Shown: positions 16,665 to 25,554, counted from the first letter of the stretch. The stretch is DNA of 64,000 bases from Chitinophagaceae bacterium UBA4411 (GCA_002400415.1 DGQP01000003.1:1-64000), one strand, 5' to 3'. Translations and numbers: made by a program. Notes: generated from the sequence alone by a model not told the origin.

Positions 16665-18347
16665 TCATTTCCTTTTTTTGTTACTCATATTGAGATACTC
16701 CCCAAAATTTGCCACGGAATAGCTGCTCAAATTCATCTCCTTCATCAAACCGCCTTTCTGCGCAGCCAGTACCCCATATTTAATATCGTCAAACCCTTCC
16801 AAAGCATGTGCATCGGGATTAATAGAGATCAGCACATTCTTCTCCAGTGCATAGGGTATCCATTTCCAGTCAATGTCCAGCCGGCGGGGGTGGGCATTCA
16901 GTTCTATCACCACATTATTCGCTGCACAGGCATCAATGATCTTCTTATGATCCAGCGGATAACCATTGCGGCTTAATAATAACCGGCCCGTCATATGGCC
17001 GAGAATGGTTGTGTAAGGGTTTTCAATCGCTTTCAGCACCCGCATCATGGCTTTCTCTTCATTCATCTTCAAATTACTGTGGACAGAGGCAATAACAAGA
17101 TCGAATGTGGCGAGGATGTCATTACTGTAATCAAGGCTGCCATCATTCAGTATATCACATTCAATGCTCTTGAATATTTTGAAAGGAGCCAGTTCGTTGT
17201 TTAATTCGTCTATATAGCGATGTTGTCCCCTGATTCGTTCTTCCGTTAACCCGTTGGCATAAGCTGCCGCTTTGGAGTGATCGGATATCACCAGGTATTC
17301 AAATCCTCTTTTGATCAGTTCCCTTGCCATTTCTTCAATCGTATTGGCTCCATCACTCCAGTTGCTGTGGGAATGGATCAGCCCTTTTACGTCCTCCGGC
17401 TGTATCAGCGCCGGCAGGGCATTCTTTTTTGCCTGCTCAATAATTGCAGCGGATTCCCGGAGAAAGGGTGGGATAAAAGGTATCCCGGCTTTTTCAAAAA
17501 CGATCTCGTCGTTTTCTGTTTCAGCGCCGGAAAAACTAAGACCGGGGAATGTTTTATCAAATACCTCCAGGAATTCCGGGCTCCCGGTGGTACGGAATAA
17601 TTGTTCTGCCCTGTTGCTGTTGCCATGATACAGGCGCAGTTTTAATCCATTCCTCAGCTTATACAGGATGCTGCTATCGGTTTCTTCCAGCAGCTCGGGT
17701 GGTTGCGCAGTCTGGAATTTGGGTTTGATAGTATCCAGCGGTTCCAGTACGACAAACTCCAATTCTTCAATCGTCAGTTCATGGCGGCGATAAGCGCCGG
17801 TGGATCTTACTTTATCCGGAGAAAATATTTTTTTAAGATAGCTATCCACCTGCGGGAATATCTCTTCAAGTTGTGCAAACAGAAAATGTCCCTGGTTTTG
17901 TAAATAAAATCCGATAGCTTCTATAACGTTTTGTTGTGTCTTCTCACCGAACCCTTTGAATAACGTTAACCGGTTTTCATTGCAGGCGTATAATAATTCG
18001 CCAATTGATTCAATACCCATCTCTTTCCAGATGGTATGTATCTTTTTGGGTCCGATACCTTTGATGTTGAGCATCTCAATCACACCAGGCGGGGTGGAAG
18101 AAATATATTCTGTCAATACCTGCAAACTGCCCGAATCGAGCAATTCGATCACTTTTTTGCCGACACTTTCGCCAATGCCCTTAATCCCTGATAGTTTTTC
18201 TCTTGGTGTCCCGGAAAGATTGACCGGCATTTTTTCAATATTATATGCTGCAATGGAGTATGTTTTGGTCTTAAACGAATTCTCTCCATGAATATCCATA
18301 AGCTTGGCAAGCAGAGAAAAATTTTCGGCAATAGTGGCATTATCCAT
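16665..18347 (-). CDS. polX: PolX-like protein with PHP domain; polymerase active site degenerate
   Basis: A 560-aa protein with bacterial PolX architecture: an N-terminal PolX 8-kDa-like region with helix-hairpin-helix motifs (GIKGIGESVGKK at 54-65, IKGIGPKKI), palm and thumb to about 310, and a C-terminal PHP phosphoesterase (321-560). The PHP metal ligands look intact: LIHSHSNWSDG (His325, His327), ISDHSK, ASVHS, GHMTGR, LNAHPRR, NPDAH. The palm is not intact. The usual GD-[IL]-D reads EELE (194-197) and the third Asp, normally in VDLR, reads LKLR. DNA synthesis is therefore unlikely, while PHP 3'-5' exonuclease or AP-endonuclease activity is plausible. Confidence 0.88.
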   Translation of the reverse strand: MDNATIAENFSLLAKLMDIHGENSFKTKTYSIAAYNIEKMPVNLSGTPREKLSGIKGIGESVGKKVIELLDSGSLQVLTEYISSTPPGVIEMLNIKGIGPKKIHTIWKEMGIESIGELLYACNENRLTLFKGFGEKTQQNVIEAIGFYLQNQGHFLFAQLEEIFPQVDSYLKKIFSPDKVRSTGAYRRHELTIEELEFVVLEPLDTIKPKFQTAQPPELLEETDSSILYKLRNGLKLRLYHGNSNRAEQLFRTTGSPEFLEVFDKTFPGLSFSGAETENDEIVFEKAGIPFIPPFLRESAAIIEQAKKNALPALIQPEDVKGLIHSHSNWSDGANTIEEMARELIKRGFEYLVISDHSKAAAYANGLTEERIRGQHRYIDELNNELAPFKIFKSIECDILNDGSLDYSNDILATFDLVIASVHSNLKMNEEKAMMRVLKAIENPYTTILGHMTGRLLLSRNGYPLDHKKIIDACAANNVVIELNAHPRRLDIDWKWIPYALEKNVLISINPDAHALEGFDDIKYGVLAAQKGGLMKEMNLSSYSVANFGEYLNMSNKKRK

Positions 18348-18472
18348 GCACGCAATTTAAATAAAACAAGAGTGAATTAAGTACATCCAGAAGAAAGGAA
18401 GGCTTGTACTGGTGGCTGAAACCCTTTACCAGGGGGAGTTTCAGGGGAATGCATTTTTTTAACGGCAGATAT

Positions 18473-18500
18473 AAAAAAAGTCCCGGCTGAACCGGGACTT
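18473..18500 (-). terminator. rho-independent terminator
   Basis: On the minus strand AAGTCCCGG pairs perfectly with CCGGGACTT across a 5-nt loop, followed by a run of seven T. It lies 27 bp downstream of the Lys/Ala-rich small gene and closes the L21-L27 region. Confidence 0.88.
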
Positions 18501-18526
18501 CTGGTATAAGTTGTGTTACACTAAAC

Positions 18527-18625
18527 TTATTTTTTCTTAGCAGCTTTTTTCTTAGCAGCTTTTTTCTTTGGAGCGGCTTTCTTTTTAGGAGCAGCTTTTT
18601 TAGCAGCTTTTTTCTTTGTTGCCAT
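18527..18625 (-). CDS. 32-aa Lys/Ala-rich histone-H1-like basic protein
   Basis: A very short gene of 32 codons plus stop. The protein starts MATKKKAAKKAAPKKK and continues with the same AAPKKK / AAKKK units, so it holds only Met, Ala, Thr, Lys and Pro. The composition matches histone H1 C-terminal tails and bacterial H1-like DNA-binding proteins, so nucleoid or RNA binding is inferred. Codons vary (GCT/GCC, AAA/AAG, CCT/CCA), which argues against a simple slipped repeat. It has its own consensus promoter (18667-18697) and a strong terminator, so it is probably well expressed. It lies 110 bp after rpmA. Confidence 0.78.
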   Translation of the reverse strand: MATKKKAAKKAAPKKKAAPKKKAAKKKAAKKK

Positions 18626-18666
18626 TTTTGTTGAATTTAATGTTTAGTAAAATGGGTTATCGTTAG

Positions 18667-18697
18667 TAAAAATAATAATTATTTTATACTACCCAAA
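18667..18697 (-). promoter_or_regulatory. promoter, TTTG-N19-TATTTTTA
   Basis: On the minus strand TTTG (18697-18694) is followed after exactly 19 bp by TATTTTTA (18674-18667), one base off the Bacteroidetes -7 consensus. It lies about 40 bp upstream of the small basic protein gene and inside the gap after rpmA. Confidence 0.6.
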
Positions 18698-18735
18698 TTT
18701 TTTTTCCACAAAATTGGCAACCGTGAGAATTTGCA

Positions 18736-18996
18736 TTAAGCTTCTGCTACGTTAACTGATACTACAGTTTTATTGTTTCTTCCTTTGCGGAATTCAACAA
18801 TACCATCGTGCATTGCAAAAATGGTGAAGTCTTTTCCAAGACCAACATTTTTACCGGGATGATAAACTGTACCACGCTGACGAAGGATAATGTTACCGGC
18901 AACTGCTGGCTGACCACCGAAGATCTTTACACCAAGACGTTTGCTTTGTGAGTCACGGCCATTCTTTACACTACCTTCACCTTTCTTATGTGCCAT
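18736..18996 (-). CDS. rpmA: 50S ribosomal protein L27
   Basis: An 86-aa L27 starting MAHKKGEGSVKNGRDSQSK, the conserved N-terminal tail that reaches toward the peptidyl-transferase centre. The body is typical: GQPAVAGNIILRQRGTVYHPG and VGLGKDFTIFAMHDG. The tail begins directly at the mature sequence, without the cleaved extension found in Firmicutes. The gene follows rplU by 83 bp in the universal L21-L27 order. Confidence 0.98.
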   Translation of the reverse strand: MAHKKGEGSVKNGRDSQSKRLGVKIFGGQPAVAGNIILRQRGTVYHPGKNVGLGKDFTIFAMHDGIVEFRKGRNNKTVVSVNVAEA

Positions 18997-19079
18997 CTTT
19001 TAAAAGTTTATTAATTGATAGGTTTATTAGTTGGTAAGTTCGTAAGCTGACTTGTTAACCGGTCAGCCTTTTACTGAAC

Positions 19080-19379
19080 TTAAGCTATGCTGGTTACTTT
19101 AATTTTTGTATAAGCTGTACGGTGGCCTTTCTTTTTATGAAAGCCCTTTCTTCTTTTTTGTTTATATGCAATAACCGTATCACCTTTTACCTGGTCAACG
19201 ATTTCAGCTTTTACTTTTGTTTTAATGTCAGAACCGGTTGAAAGCTTGCCATCTGCATCTGCGAGCAAAACTTCGAGGTCCAGTTTATCTCCGGCATTAC
19301 CCTCAAGGCGAGGAACATACAAAGTCTGGTCTTTTTCTACTTTGAACTGCTGTCCGGCTACTTTTACAACGGCTATCAT
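19080..19379 (-). CDS. rplU: 50S ribosomal protein L21
   Basis: A 99-aa L21, which binds 23S rRNA. The N-terminus MIAVVKVAGQQFKVEKDQTL and the C-terminal basic motif YKQKRRKGFHKKKGHRT are diagnostic. It is the first gene of the rplU-rpmA pair and has a near-perfect promoter just upstream (19399-19429). Confidence 0.98.
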   Translation of the reverse strand: MIAVVKVAGQQFKVEKDQTLYVPRLEGNAGDKLDLEVLLADADGKLSTGSDIKTKVKAEIVDQVKGDTVIAYKQKRRKGFHKKKGHRTAYTKIKVTSIA

Positions 19380-19398
19380 ACTATTAAAATTAGGACGG

Positions 19399-19429
19399 CA
19401 AAGGTAAGGGGAAAATTCGTACCGGCAAA
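19399..19429 (-). promoter_or_regulatory. rplU promoter, TTTG-N19-TACCTTTG
   Basis: Minus strand: TTTG (19429-19426), 19 bp, TACCTTTG (19406-19399). Both elements match the Bacteroidetes consensus exactly with the standard spacing. The -7 ends 20 bp upstream of the rplU ATG. Confidence 0.8.
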
Positions 19430-19484
19430 CGGAAAATCAAAGTTTTATGTGGATAAAATGACCCTCGTTGCCGGGGCAACCCTT

Positions 19485-19492
19485 TATATTTG
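19485..19492 (+). promoter_or_regulatory. -7 promoter element (TATATTTG)
   Basis: An exact TAnnTTTG match ending 31 nt before ATG 19524. It lies inside the upstream extension of the open frame, which argues for the downstream start of the GH3-like gene. Confidence 0.55.
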
Positions 19493-19523
19493 TAGGCCAT
19501 TCCGGGCAGTTATTGCAGAATGT

Positions 19524-21020
19524 ATGAAAATCAAGTCTTTCTTAGCCAGGCCCTTCGCCTCCTATATATATAAAGGTATCCGCAAAGGTATGGTCACGGC
19601 AGTAGCCGACCAGGAAAATATCCTGAAATCGCTTATTAAAACAGGCCGGACCACTGAATTTGGTAAGGCTGCCGGTTTTGACCAGGTTAATACCTACGAA
19701 GAGTTCAGGCAGGCTGTTCCGGTCCGGGATTATGAGCAAATGCGGCCCTGGGTGGATAAGATCAAAGAAGGCCGGCATAATGTGCTCTGGAAAGGGAAAC
19801 CCATTTATTTCGCCAAGACCAGCGGCACCACCAGCGGCACCAAGTATATCCCGATCACGAAAGAATCAATTCCCAACCATATCAATACGGCACGCAATGC
19901 CCTGTTATGCTATATGGCCGAGACAGGAAACACTCTTTTTGCCAACGGTAAAATGATCTTCCTGTCAGGTTCGCCGGTGCTGGAAAGAGTGGGGGGGATT
20001 CCAACGGGAAGGTTAAGTGGTATTGTGAATCACCATGTACCCAAATACCTGCGTACCAACCAGCTTCCTTCATATGAGACCAATTGTATTGAAGACTGGG
20101 AAACCAAATTGCAAAAGATCGTGGATGAAACGATCAATAAGGATATGACCCTGATCAGCGGTATTCCGCCCTGGATGCAGATGTATTTTGATGAACTGAT
20201 GAAACGGAGTGGTAAAAAGATCAGCGACCTGTTTCCCAATTTCAGTGTAATGGTACAGGGAGGAGTGAATTTTGAGCCATACAAGGCAAAGCTGTATGAG
20301 AGTATCGGTAAAAAGATAGATTGTATTGAATTGTTTCCGGCCAGTGAGGGTTTCTTTGCTTTCCAGGATTCTCAGCAGGCAGAAGGGCTTTTGTTAAATA
20401 CCAACAGCGGGATATTCTTTGAATTTGTTCCTGCTGCCGAGATATTCAATGAAAACCCAACCCGCCTTTCTTTGAAGGATGTGAAAGCGGGAGAGAATTA
20501 TGCTTTGATCATTAACAGTAATGCAGGGCTCTGGGGTTACAATCTGGGGGATACGGTGAAATTCCTTTCAACTGATCCATACCGCCTCGTGGTAACCGGA
20601 AGAACAAAACATTTTATCTCTGCTTTCGGCGAGCATGTAATTGGTGAAGAAGTGGAATACAGTATGCTGAAAGCCGCGCAGGAAGAAAACCTACACATCA
20701 CAGAATTTACAGTGGCCCCTTTCGTTAGCAGCACCGAGGGGAAATCATACCATGAGTGGTTCGTTGAATTTGAAAACAGGCCTTATGACCTGGACCAGTT
20801 TGCGCTGAAACTGGATAGCAATCTCAGGGATAAGAATGTTTATTATGACGATCTCATAACAGGAAATATCCTGGCACCGTTAAAAATAACCCCTGTCAGG
20901 AAGAATGGCTTTATTGATTACATGAGATCAATCGGTAAATTGGGTGGACAGAATAAAGTGCCGAGGTTGAGTAATGACCGGAAGATCGCTGAGGAATTAG
21001 TAAAATGGAAAGAGAACTGA
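19524..21020 (+). CDS. GH3 auxin-responsive promoter family protein (acyl-adenylate superfamily)
   Basis: A 498-aa member of the bacterial GH3-like group of adenylating enzymes, which activate a carboxylate with ATP and usually join it to an amino acid. ATP motif 1 is KTSGTTSGTKYIPIT, followed by ELFPASEGFFAF, GYNLGDTVKF and the hinge region FISAFGEHVIGEEVE. The frame is open from 19449, but ATG 19524 (MKIKSFLARPF) is preferred because the promoter-like TATATTTG lies between the two. The substrate is unknown; plant-type auxin conjugation should not be assumed. The gene is 8 bp upstream of dxr. Confidence 0.88.
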   Translation: MKIKSFLARPFASYIYKGIRKGMVTAVADQENILKSLIKTGRTTEFGKAAGFDQVNTYEEFRQAVPVRDYEQMRPWVDKIKEGRHNVLWKGKPIYFAKTSGTTSGTKYIPITKESIPNHINTARNALLCYMAETGNTLFANGKMIFLSGSPVLERVGGIPTGRLSGIVNHHVPKYLRTNQLPSYETNCIEDWETKLQKIVDETINKDMTLISGIPPWMQMYFDELMKRSGKKISDLFPNFSVMVQGGVNFEPYKAKLYESIGKKIDCIELFPASEGFFAFQDSQQAEGLLLNTNSGIFFEFVPAAEIFNENPTRLSLKDVKAGENYALIINSNAGLWGYNLGDTVKFLSTDPYRLVVTGRTKHFISAFGEHVIGEEVEYSMLKAAQEENLHITEFTVAPFVSSTEGKSYHEWFVEFENRPYDLDQFALKLDSNLRDKNVYYDDLITGNILAPLKITPVRKNGFIDYMRSIGKLGGQNKVPRLSNDRKIAEELVKWKEN

Positions 21021-21028
21021 TTAATTAA

Positions 21029-22198
21029 ATGAATTCAGAACAAACTATAAAGCGCATTGCCATCTTTGGTTCCACCGGTTCAATAGGAACACAGGCTCTT
21101 GATGTGATTGCAGCGAACCCCGATAAATTTTCGGCGGAAGTGCTGACCGCACATCATAATGATGAGTTGCTTATAAAGCAGGCTTTGCAGTTCAACCCCA
21201 ACATGGTGGTGATCGGGGATGAAAAAAAATATACCACTGTTAAACAGGCTCTTTCCGCCACGACTGTTAAAGTGTTTGCCGGTGAAAAAGCCCTGGAAGA
21301 GGTGGCTGCTATTGATTGTTATGACCTGATGCTGGCCGGTATTGTTGGTTATGCTGGTTTGAAGCCAACTTTAAAAGCGATTGAAAACGGCAAGGCAGTC
21401 GCTTTAGCGAATAAGGAAACGCTGGTGGTGGCAGGAGATATCGTAATGAGAAAAGCTGTTGAAAACAGGGTACCGGTGATCCCGGTCGATTCTGAACATT
21501 CAGCTATTTTCCAATGCCTGGTGGGGGAAACAAGAAACAGGATTGAAAAAATTATCCTCACGGCATCGGGCGGACCTTTCCTGGGACGTAAACCCAATTA
21601 CCTGGTGAATGTAAAAAGAGAACATGCCCTGCAGCATCCCAACTGGAACATGGGTGCCAAGATAACGATTGATTCCGCCACACTGATGAATAAAGGGCTG
21701 GAGATGATTGAGGCAAAATGGCTCTTCAACCTGAAACCGGAGCAAATACAGGTAGTGGTGCATCCGCAGAGTATTATTCACAGCATGGTGCAGTTTGAAG
21801 ATGGAAGCATCAAGGCACAAATGGGATTGCCGGATATGAAACTGCCTATCCAGTATGCGATGGCATTTCCCAGGCGTATTCCGAATAACTTTCCGCGGTA
21901 TGATTTTAAGAAAGTAAGTACACTTAATTTTGAAGAGCCCGATTTCAGGACTTTCAGGAATCTGACCCTGGCGATTGAGGCCCTGAATAAAGGAGGAAAC
22001 CTGCCCTGCGTGATGAATGCAGCAAATGAAATTGCAGTTTATGCATTTCTCCGCAACCGTATTAACTTTCTCGACATGACTGATATAATTGAAAAAGTGA
22101 TGCAGAAAGTGCCTTTTATCGAAAAGCCAACACTGGAGGAATATTTTGAAAGCGACGGGGAGGCCCGTAATTTTGCTGCTGACATTATTAAACTATAA
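21029..22198 (+). CDS. dxr: 1-deoxy-D-xylulose 5-phosphate reductoisomerase
   Basis: A 389-aa enzyme converting DXP to MEP with NADPH, the committed step of the MEP isoprenoid pathway. The NADPH site is FGSTGSIGTQALDVI near the N-terminus. The metal/substrate loops are VDSEHSAIFQCL and LTASGGPF, and the flexible loop region is HPNWNMGAKITIDSATLMNKG. C-terminal NLPCVMNAANEIAV is typical. All catalytic segments are present and the length is normal. It follows the GH3-like gene closely and precedes rseP, the common dxr-rseP order. Confidence 0.98.
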   Translation: MNSEQTIKRIAIFGSTGSIGTQALDVIAANPDKFSAEVLTAHHNDELLIKQALQFNPNMVVIGDEKKYTTVKQALSATTVKVFAGEKALEEVAAIDCYDLMLAGIVGYAGLKPTLKAIENGKAVALANKETLVVAGDIVMRKAVENRVPVIPVDSEHSAIFQCLVGETRNRIEKIILTASGGPFLGRKPNYLVNVKREHALQHPNWNMGAKITIDSATLMNKGLEMIEAKWLFNLKPEQIQVVVHPQSIIHSMVQFEDGSIKAQMGLPDMKLPIQYAMAFPRRIPNNFPRYDFKKVSTLNFEEPDFRTFRNLTLAIEALNKGGNLPCVMNAANEIAVYAFLRNRINFLDMTDIIEKVMQKVPFIEKPTLEEYFESDGEARNFAADIIKL

Positions 22199-22207
22199 TA
22201 TCATTTC

Positions 22208-22255
22208 CTAAACCCATAAAAAGGTTTAGTCCCGCCGCCGGCGGGATTGTTTTTA
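22208..22255 (+). promoter_or_regulatory. tandem hairpins between dxr and rseP
   Basis: A perfect CTAAACC / GGTTTAG stem (22208-22214 with 22223-22229) is followed at once by CCCGCC-GCC-GGCGGG (22231-22245), then ATTGTTTTT. It could be a partial terminator or an mRNA-stabilising structure in the 68-bp gap. Confidence 0.45.
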
Positions 22256-22266
22256 GAAATTAAACT

Positions 22267-23643
22267 ATGAATTTGTTAGCTATTAATTGGTCCAACGTGG
22301 GTCTGCAGGCAGGGCAGCTGCTGCTGGCTCTTTCCATACTCATTGTGCTGCATGAATTTGGCCACTATATCACTGCCCGCTGGTTCAAGTGCCGGGTGGA
22401 AAAATTCTTTTTATTTTTTGATCCGTGGTTTGCACTGGTAAAGAAAAAAGTGGGAGATACTGTTTATGGTATTGGTTGGTTACCATTGGGGGGGTATGTG
22501 AAAATTTCCGGAATGATCGATGAGAGCATGGATAAGGAAGCGATGAAAGAACCGGCTAAAGAATGGGAATTCAGGAGTAAACCGGCCTGGCAACGGCTCA
22601 TCATCATGCTTGGCGGTATTATAATGAATGTACTGGTGGCTTTTGTGATTTATGCATTTGTATTGATGATATGGGGAGAAAAGAACGTGCCTAACAGTAG
22701 TGTGAAGAATGGTATTTGGGTAACAGATTCGTTAATGACCAAGCTGGGATTTGAAAATGGTGACAAGATCATATCTGTAAATGGAGATACGGTAAAATAT
22801 TTTGACGAATTACAGGCTAAAATTCTTATTGGCGGACGTAAAGTGGTATTGGAAAGAAATGGGGCCGTAAAAGAACTGGATCTCCCGATTGACCTGATTG
22901 ATAAGCTGATTACCCGGAAGGATAAGAAACGAACTTTACTATTAGAAAGAGTTCCTGCTATAGTGGGGGAGTATGAAGAAAAGGATACCATGTATGGCAA
23001 GCAGGCAGGTTTAAAGCCTTTTGACAAAATAATAGCGGTTAATGATCAGCCTGTCGAATTTCTTGATGAGTTAAACACTATAGGTGCTCATCATAAAGGA
23101 GGATCGGTGACCGTGAAACTGCTCAGGAACACCGATACACTTACCTTCACCAATAAAGTGAATGCTGAAGGCAGACTGGAAGTAATGCCTTTAACGGGTC
23201 TTCAGTATGACAGTCTTGGCGTTTATAAAATTAATACTGTTAAATATGGCTTTTTTGAGGCATTCCCGGCAGGTGTGGCTAAAACAGGAGACAAGTTAGG
23301 TGCATATATCGACCAGTTTAAGCTGATCCTGAATCCCAGCACCGGGGCATATAAAGGACTTGGAGGGTTTAAGGCAATTGGATCTGTTTTCCCAACCAGC
23401 TGGAGCTGGGAAGCTTTCTGGAATATCACCGCTTTTTTATCGATCATATTAGCGTTTATGAATTTATTGCCTATCCCGGCACTGGATGGCGGTCATGTTA
23501 TGTTCACTTTGTATGAAATGATCACCCGGCGTAAGCCCAATGAGAAATTTCTGGAATATGCGCAGATGGCGGGGATGGTATTATTACTACTTCTTATGCT
23601 GTATGCAAATGGTAACGACTGGTTTGGCTGGGGTAAAGGATAA
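22267..23643 (+). CDS. rseP: RIP metalloprotease RseP (site-2 protease)
   Basis: A 458-aa intramembrane zinc protease of family M50B. The zinc motif HEFGH (His29 to His33) lies in the first membrane helix, and the third ligand is Asp407 in NLLPIPALDGGH. Between them are two PDZ-like regions with the GDKIISVNGD and FDKIIAVNDQP signatures. Membrane helices lie at about 18-35, 113-135, 380-400 and 435-452. Family members cut anti-sigma factors or remnant signal peptides. It is co-directional with dxr. Confidence 0.96.
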   Translation: MNLLAINWSNVGLQAGQLLLALSILIVLHEFGHYITARWFKCRVEKFFLFFDPWFALVKKKVGDTVYGIGWLPLGGYVKISGMIDESMDKEAMKEPAKEWEFRSKPAWQRLIIMLGGIIMNVLVAFVIYAFVLMIWGEKNVPNSSVKNGIWVTDSLMTKLGFENGDKIISVNGDTVKYFDELQAKILIGGRKVVLERNGAVKELDLPIDLIDKLITRKDKKRTLLLERVPAIVGEYEEKDTMYGKQAGLKPFDKIIAVNDQPVEFLDELNTIGAHHKGGSVTVKLLRNTDTLTFTNKVNAEGRLEVMPLTGLQYDSLGVYKINTVKYGFFEAFPAGVAKTGDKLGAYIDQFKLILNPSTGAYKGLGGFKAIGSVFPTSWSWEAFWNITAFLSIILAFMNLLPIPALDGGHVMFTLYEMITRRKPNEKFLEYAQMAGMVLLLLLMLYANGNDWFGWGKG

Positions 23644-23644
23644 T

Positions 23645-25447
23645 TTATAATTCAATACCAATCTTCTTCATTAAAATGGAGGCGTTCATGCTCTGGCAAA
23701 CGCCTTCTTTTAATTTATAGTCGAAGAATAATTCATCATTGGCCACCTGTACATCGAAATGGTAGTTGTGAATATTGCCGGGAAATTCTTTTTCCAGTTT
23801 GGCCAGTTCAAGATCATGTGTGGCTACCATCCCCACGGCTTTGTGCTGGATGAGTTGCTTGATGAGTGCTTTGGAGCCGGCATGCCGGTCGGCAGAATTG
23901 GTGCCCCTGAGTATCTCGTCCAGTAATAAAAACACTTTTTCATGTTTATTTACGGCTTCTATCACTTCTTTCAGTTTTTTCAGTTCTGCATAAAACGTGG
24001 AAGTACTTTCTTCCAGGTTGTCACTGATGCGCATACTGCTCATCACTTTTAGGGGAGAGAGCATAAGTGATTTTGCACAGGCAGGAGCTCCCATCATTGC
24101 AAGTATAATATTGATGCCTGTACTTCTCAGGAAAGTGCTTTTGCCGGCCATATTGGACCCGGTGATCAGGCTGATTTTATTAACTCCCGTTGTGGCAAAA
24201 GAGTTAGTGATTCGTTTACCCGCAGGTATCAGTGGATGACCCATTTCTTCAGCTTTTAAAATAGCGTCATCTGTTGCCATTTCAGCAAAACACCATTCCG
24301 GGTGATTGAAGGACAGGTTACCCAATGCGGATAATGCTTCCAATTGCGCAAGAGAATTAAACCAATCTCCTGTCTGGTGCTGGCTTTTTTTCTTCCATTT
24401 TTCAAGGGCGAATATTTGCTGCAGGTCCCAGCAAAGAAATATACTCAGCGGAATGAACACGACTGGATTCAGGCGATAATCAAGCCGGTCAAGAATTTTC
24501 TTTAAATCCCTGATACGGGAAGAAGCTGACTGGTTATTGAGGGGACTAAACGCTCCTTTAAGTTGCTGCAACAGCGGGCTTTTAAAAGAGTGCATTTCTA
24601 TGAGGTCAATGCTATCCGATAATGTTTCCAGTTCTGTGGTGATTTTGCCCAGTTTTGTCCAGGCGGGCATTATTTTTTTTGATATTAACAATGAAACCGC
24701 CAGGAACAGGAGCAGTAGGGTATAGAAGAGCTGTTGTGCAATGATATCATTCAGGTATACTACCAGGCAGGTAATGCTTAAGGCCGGAAGAAGGAACCGG
24801 AGAATTTCCCAGTGCGTGCCATTGGTAAAACGATTTTCTTCCGCCAGCCAGCTGGTAATATTTTCTTCTGTCTTTAGTGTAAGCTGTTTCGAAAGACCAT
24901 AAGCCTGTAATTGCTGCCGCCATTCTTTTTGTGCTGCAAGTTCCTTTACAGCTTCCTGTCTTTGTGTGATAACAGTTGTGGTAGCGGGTGCCAATAACCA
25001 TGCTGCCAGCAGCTGGTTGCCTTGCTGGGAGGTAGTACGGTTTATATATTGATAAAGAGAAGCCCTGCCAAATATATCCAGGTCGCTGGCATAGGGGTGC
25101 AGTTCCGGTTTCAGGTTGCTGCCATCAGCAAACATGGTGAACTGGTGTTCCAGGAAAGAAAGCTCTTCTTTATTTATACGCAGCAGCAATAAGGTGTTGT
25201 CAATAGCAGCTTTGTTAGCGAGGTCTTTGGATACAGTAAAAAGAAAAACGGCAAATAAAATAACAAATGCGGCCAGGGCAAGGGGCAGACTCCGGGACCA
25301 TAATTGCAAAAGCGATATTACTGCTGCAAGGAAACTGGCCAGCCGCAGCCAGGCAAGTCTCGCTTTCTTCTTATTCAGCCGGTCAAGATGATCGTTCAGT
25401 TTTTTAATCGTATCGGTATATACATCTTTCGGAATCCTGTCTTTCAT
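23645..25447 (-). CDS. membrane-anchored MutS-like ATPase
   Basis: A 600-aa protein with the MutS core ATPase at its C-terminus: Walker A GSNMAGKST (430-438), LEESTSTFYAELKKL, Walker B LLLDEILRG (507-515) and VATHDLEL. It lacks the N-terminal mismatch-recognition domain of MutS and the Smr domain of MutS2. It has hydrophobic segments at about 35-72 and 218-256 that look like paired membrane helices, and a middle region corresponding to the MutS lever/clamp. It is a Bacteroidetes-type MutS-related protein. A role in canonical mismatch repair is doubtful. It is convergent with rseP, 1 bp apart. Confidence 0.88.
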   Translation of the reverse strand: MKDRIPKDVYTDTIKKLNDHLDRLNKKKARLAWLRLASFLAAVISLLQLWSRSLPLALAAFVILFAVFLFTVSKDLANKAAIDNTLLLLRINKEELSFLEHQFTMFADGSNLKPELHPYASDLDIFGRASLYQYINRTTSQQGNQLLAAWLLAPATTTVITQRQEAVKELAAQKEWRQQLQAYGLSKQLTLKTEENITSWLAEENRFTNGTHWEILRFLLPALSITCLVVYLNDIIAQQLFYTLLLLFLAVSLLISKKIMPAWTKLGKITTELETLSDSIDLIEMHSFKSPLLQQLKGAFSPLNNQSASSRIRDLKKILDRLDYRLNPVVFIPLSIFLCWDLQQIFALEKWKKKSQHQTGDWFNSLAQLEALSALGNLSFNHPEWCFAEMATDDAILKAEEMGHPLIPAGKRITNSFATTGVNKISLITGSNMAGKSTFLRSTGINIILAMMGAPACAKSLMLSPLKVMSSMRISDNLEESTSTFYAELKKLKEVIEAVNKHEKVFLLLDEILRGTNSADRHAGSKALIKQLIQHKAVGMVATHDLELAKLEKEFPGNIHNYHFDVQVANDELFFDYKLKEGVCQSMNASILMKKIGIEL

Positions 25448-25527
25448 GGGCTAAAACTAATTCATTCCGCTTTATGCCTGTTTACAAAGCTGATGGGTAA
25501 AAGAATACCAGGGAAGAACAAAATCGC

Positions 25528-25535
25528 TAAATTTG
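25528..25535 (+). promoter_or_regulatory. tmRNA promoter -7 element (TAAATTTG)
   Basis: An exact TAnnTTTG match ending 19 bp before the mature tmRNA 5' end. No convincing -33 element is seen. Confidence 0.55.
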
Positions 25536-25554
25536 CGGTCCGGCTTGCCGGAAC

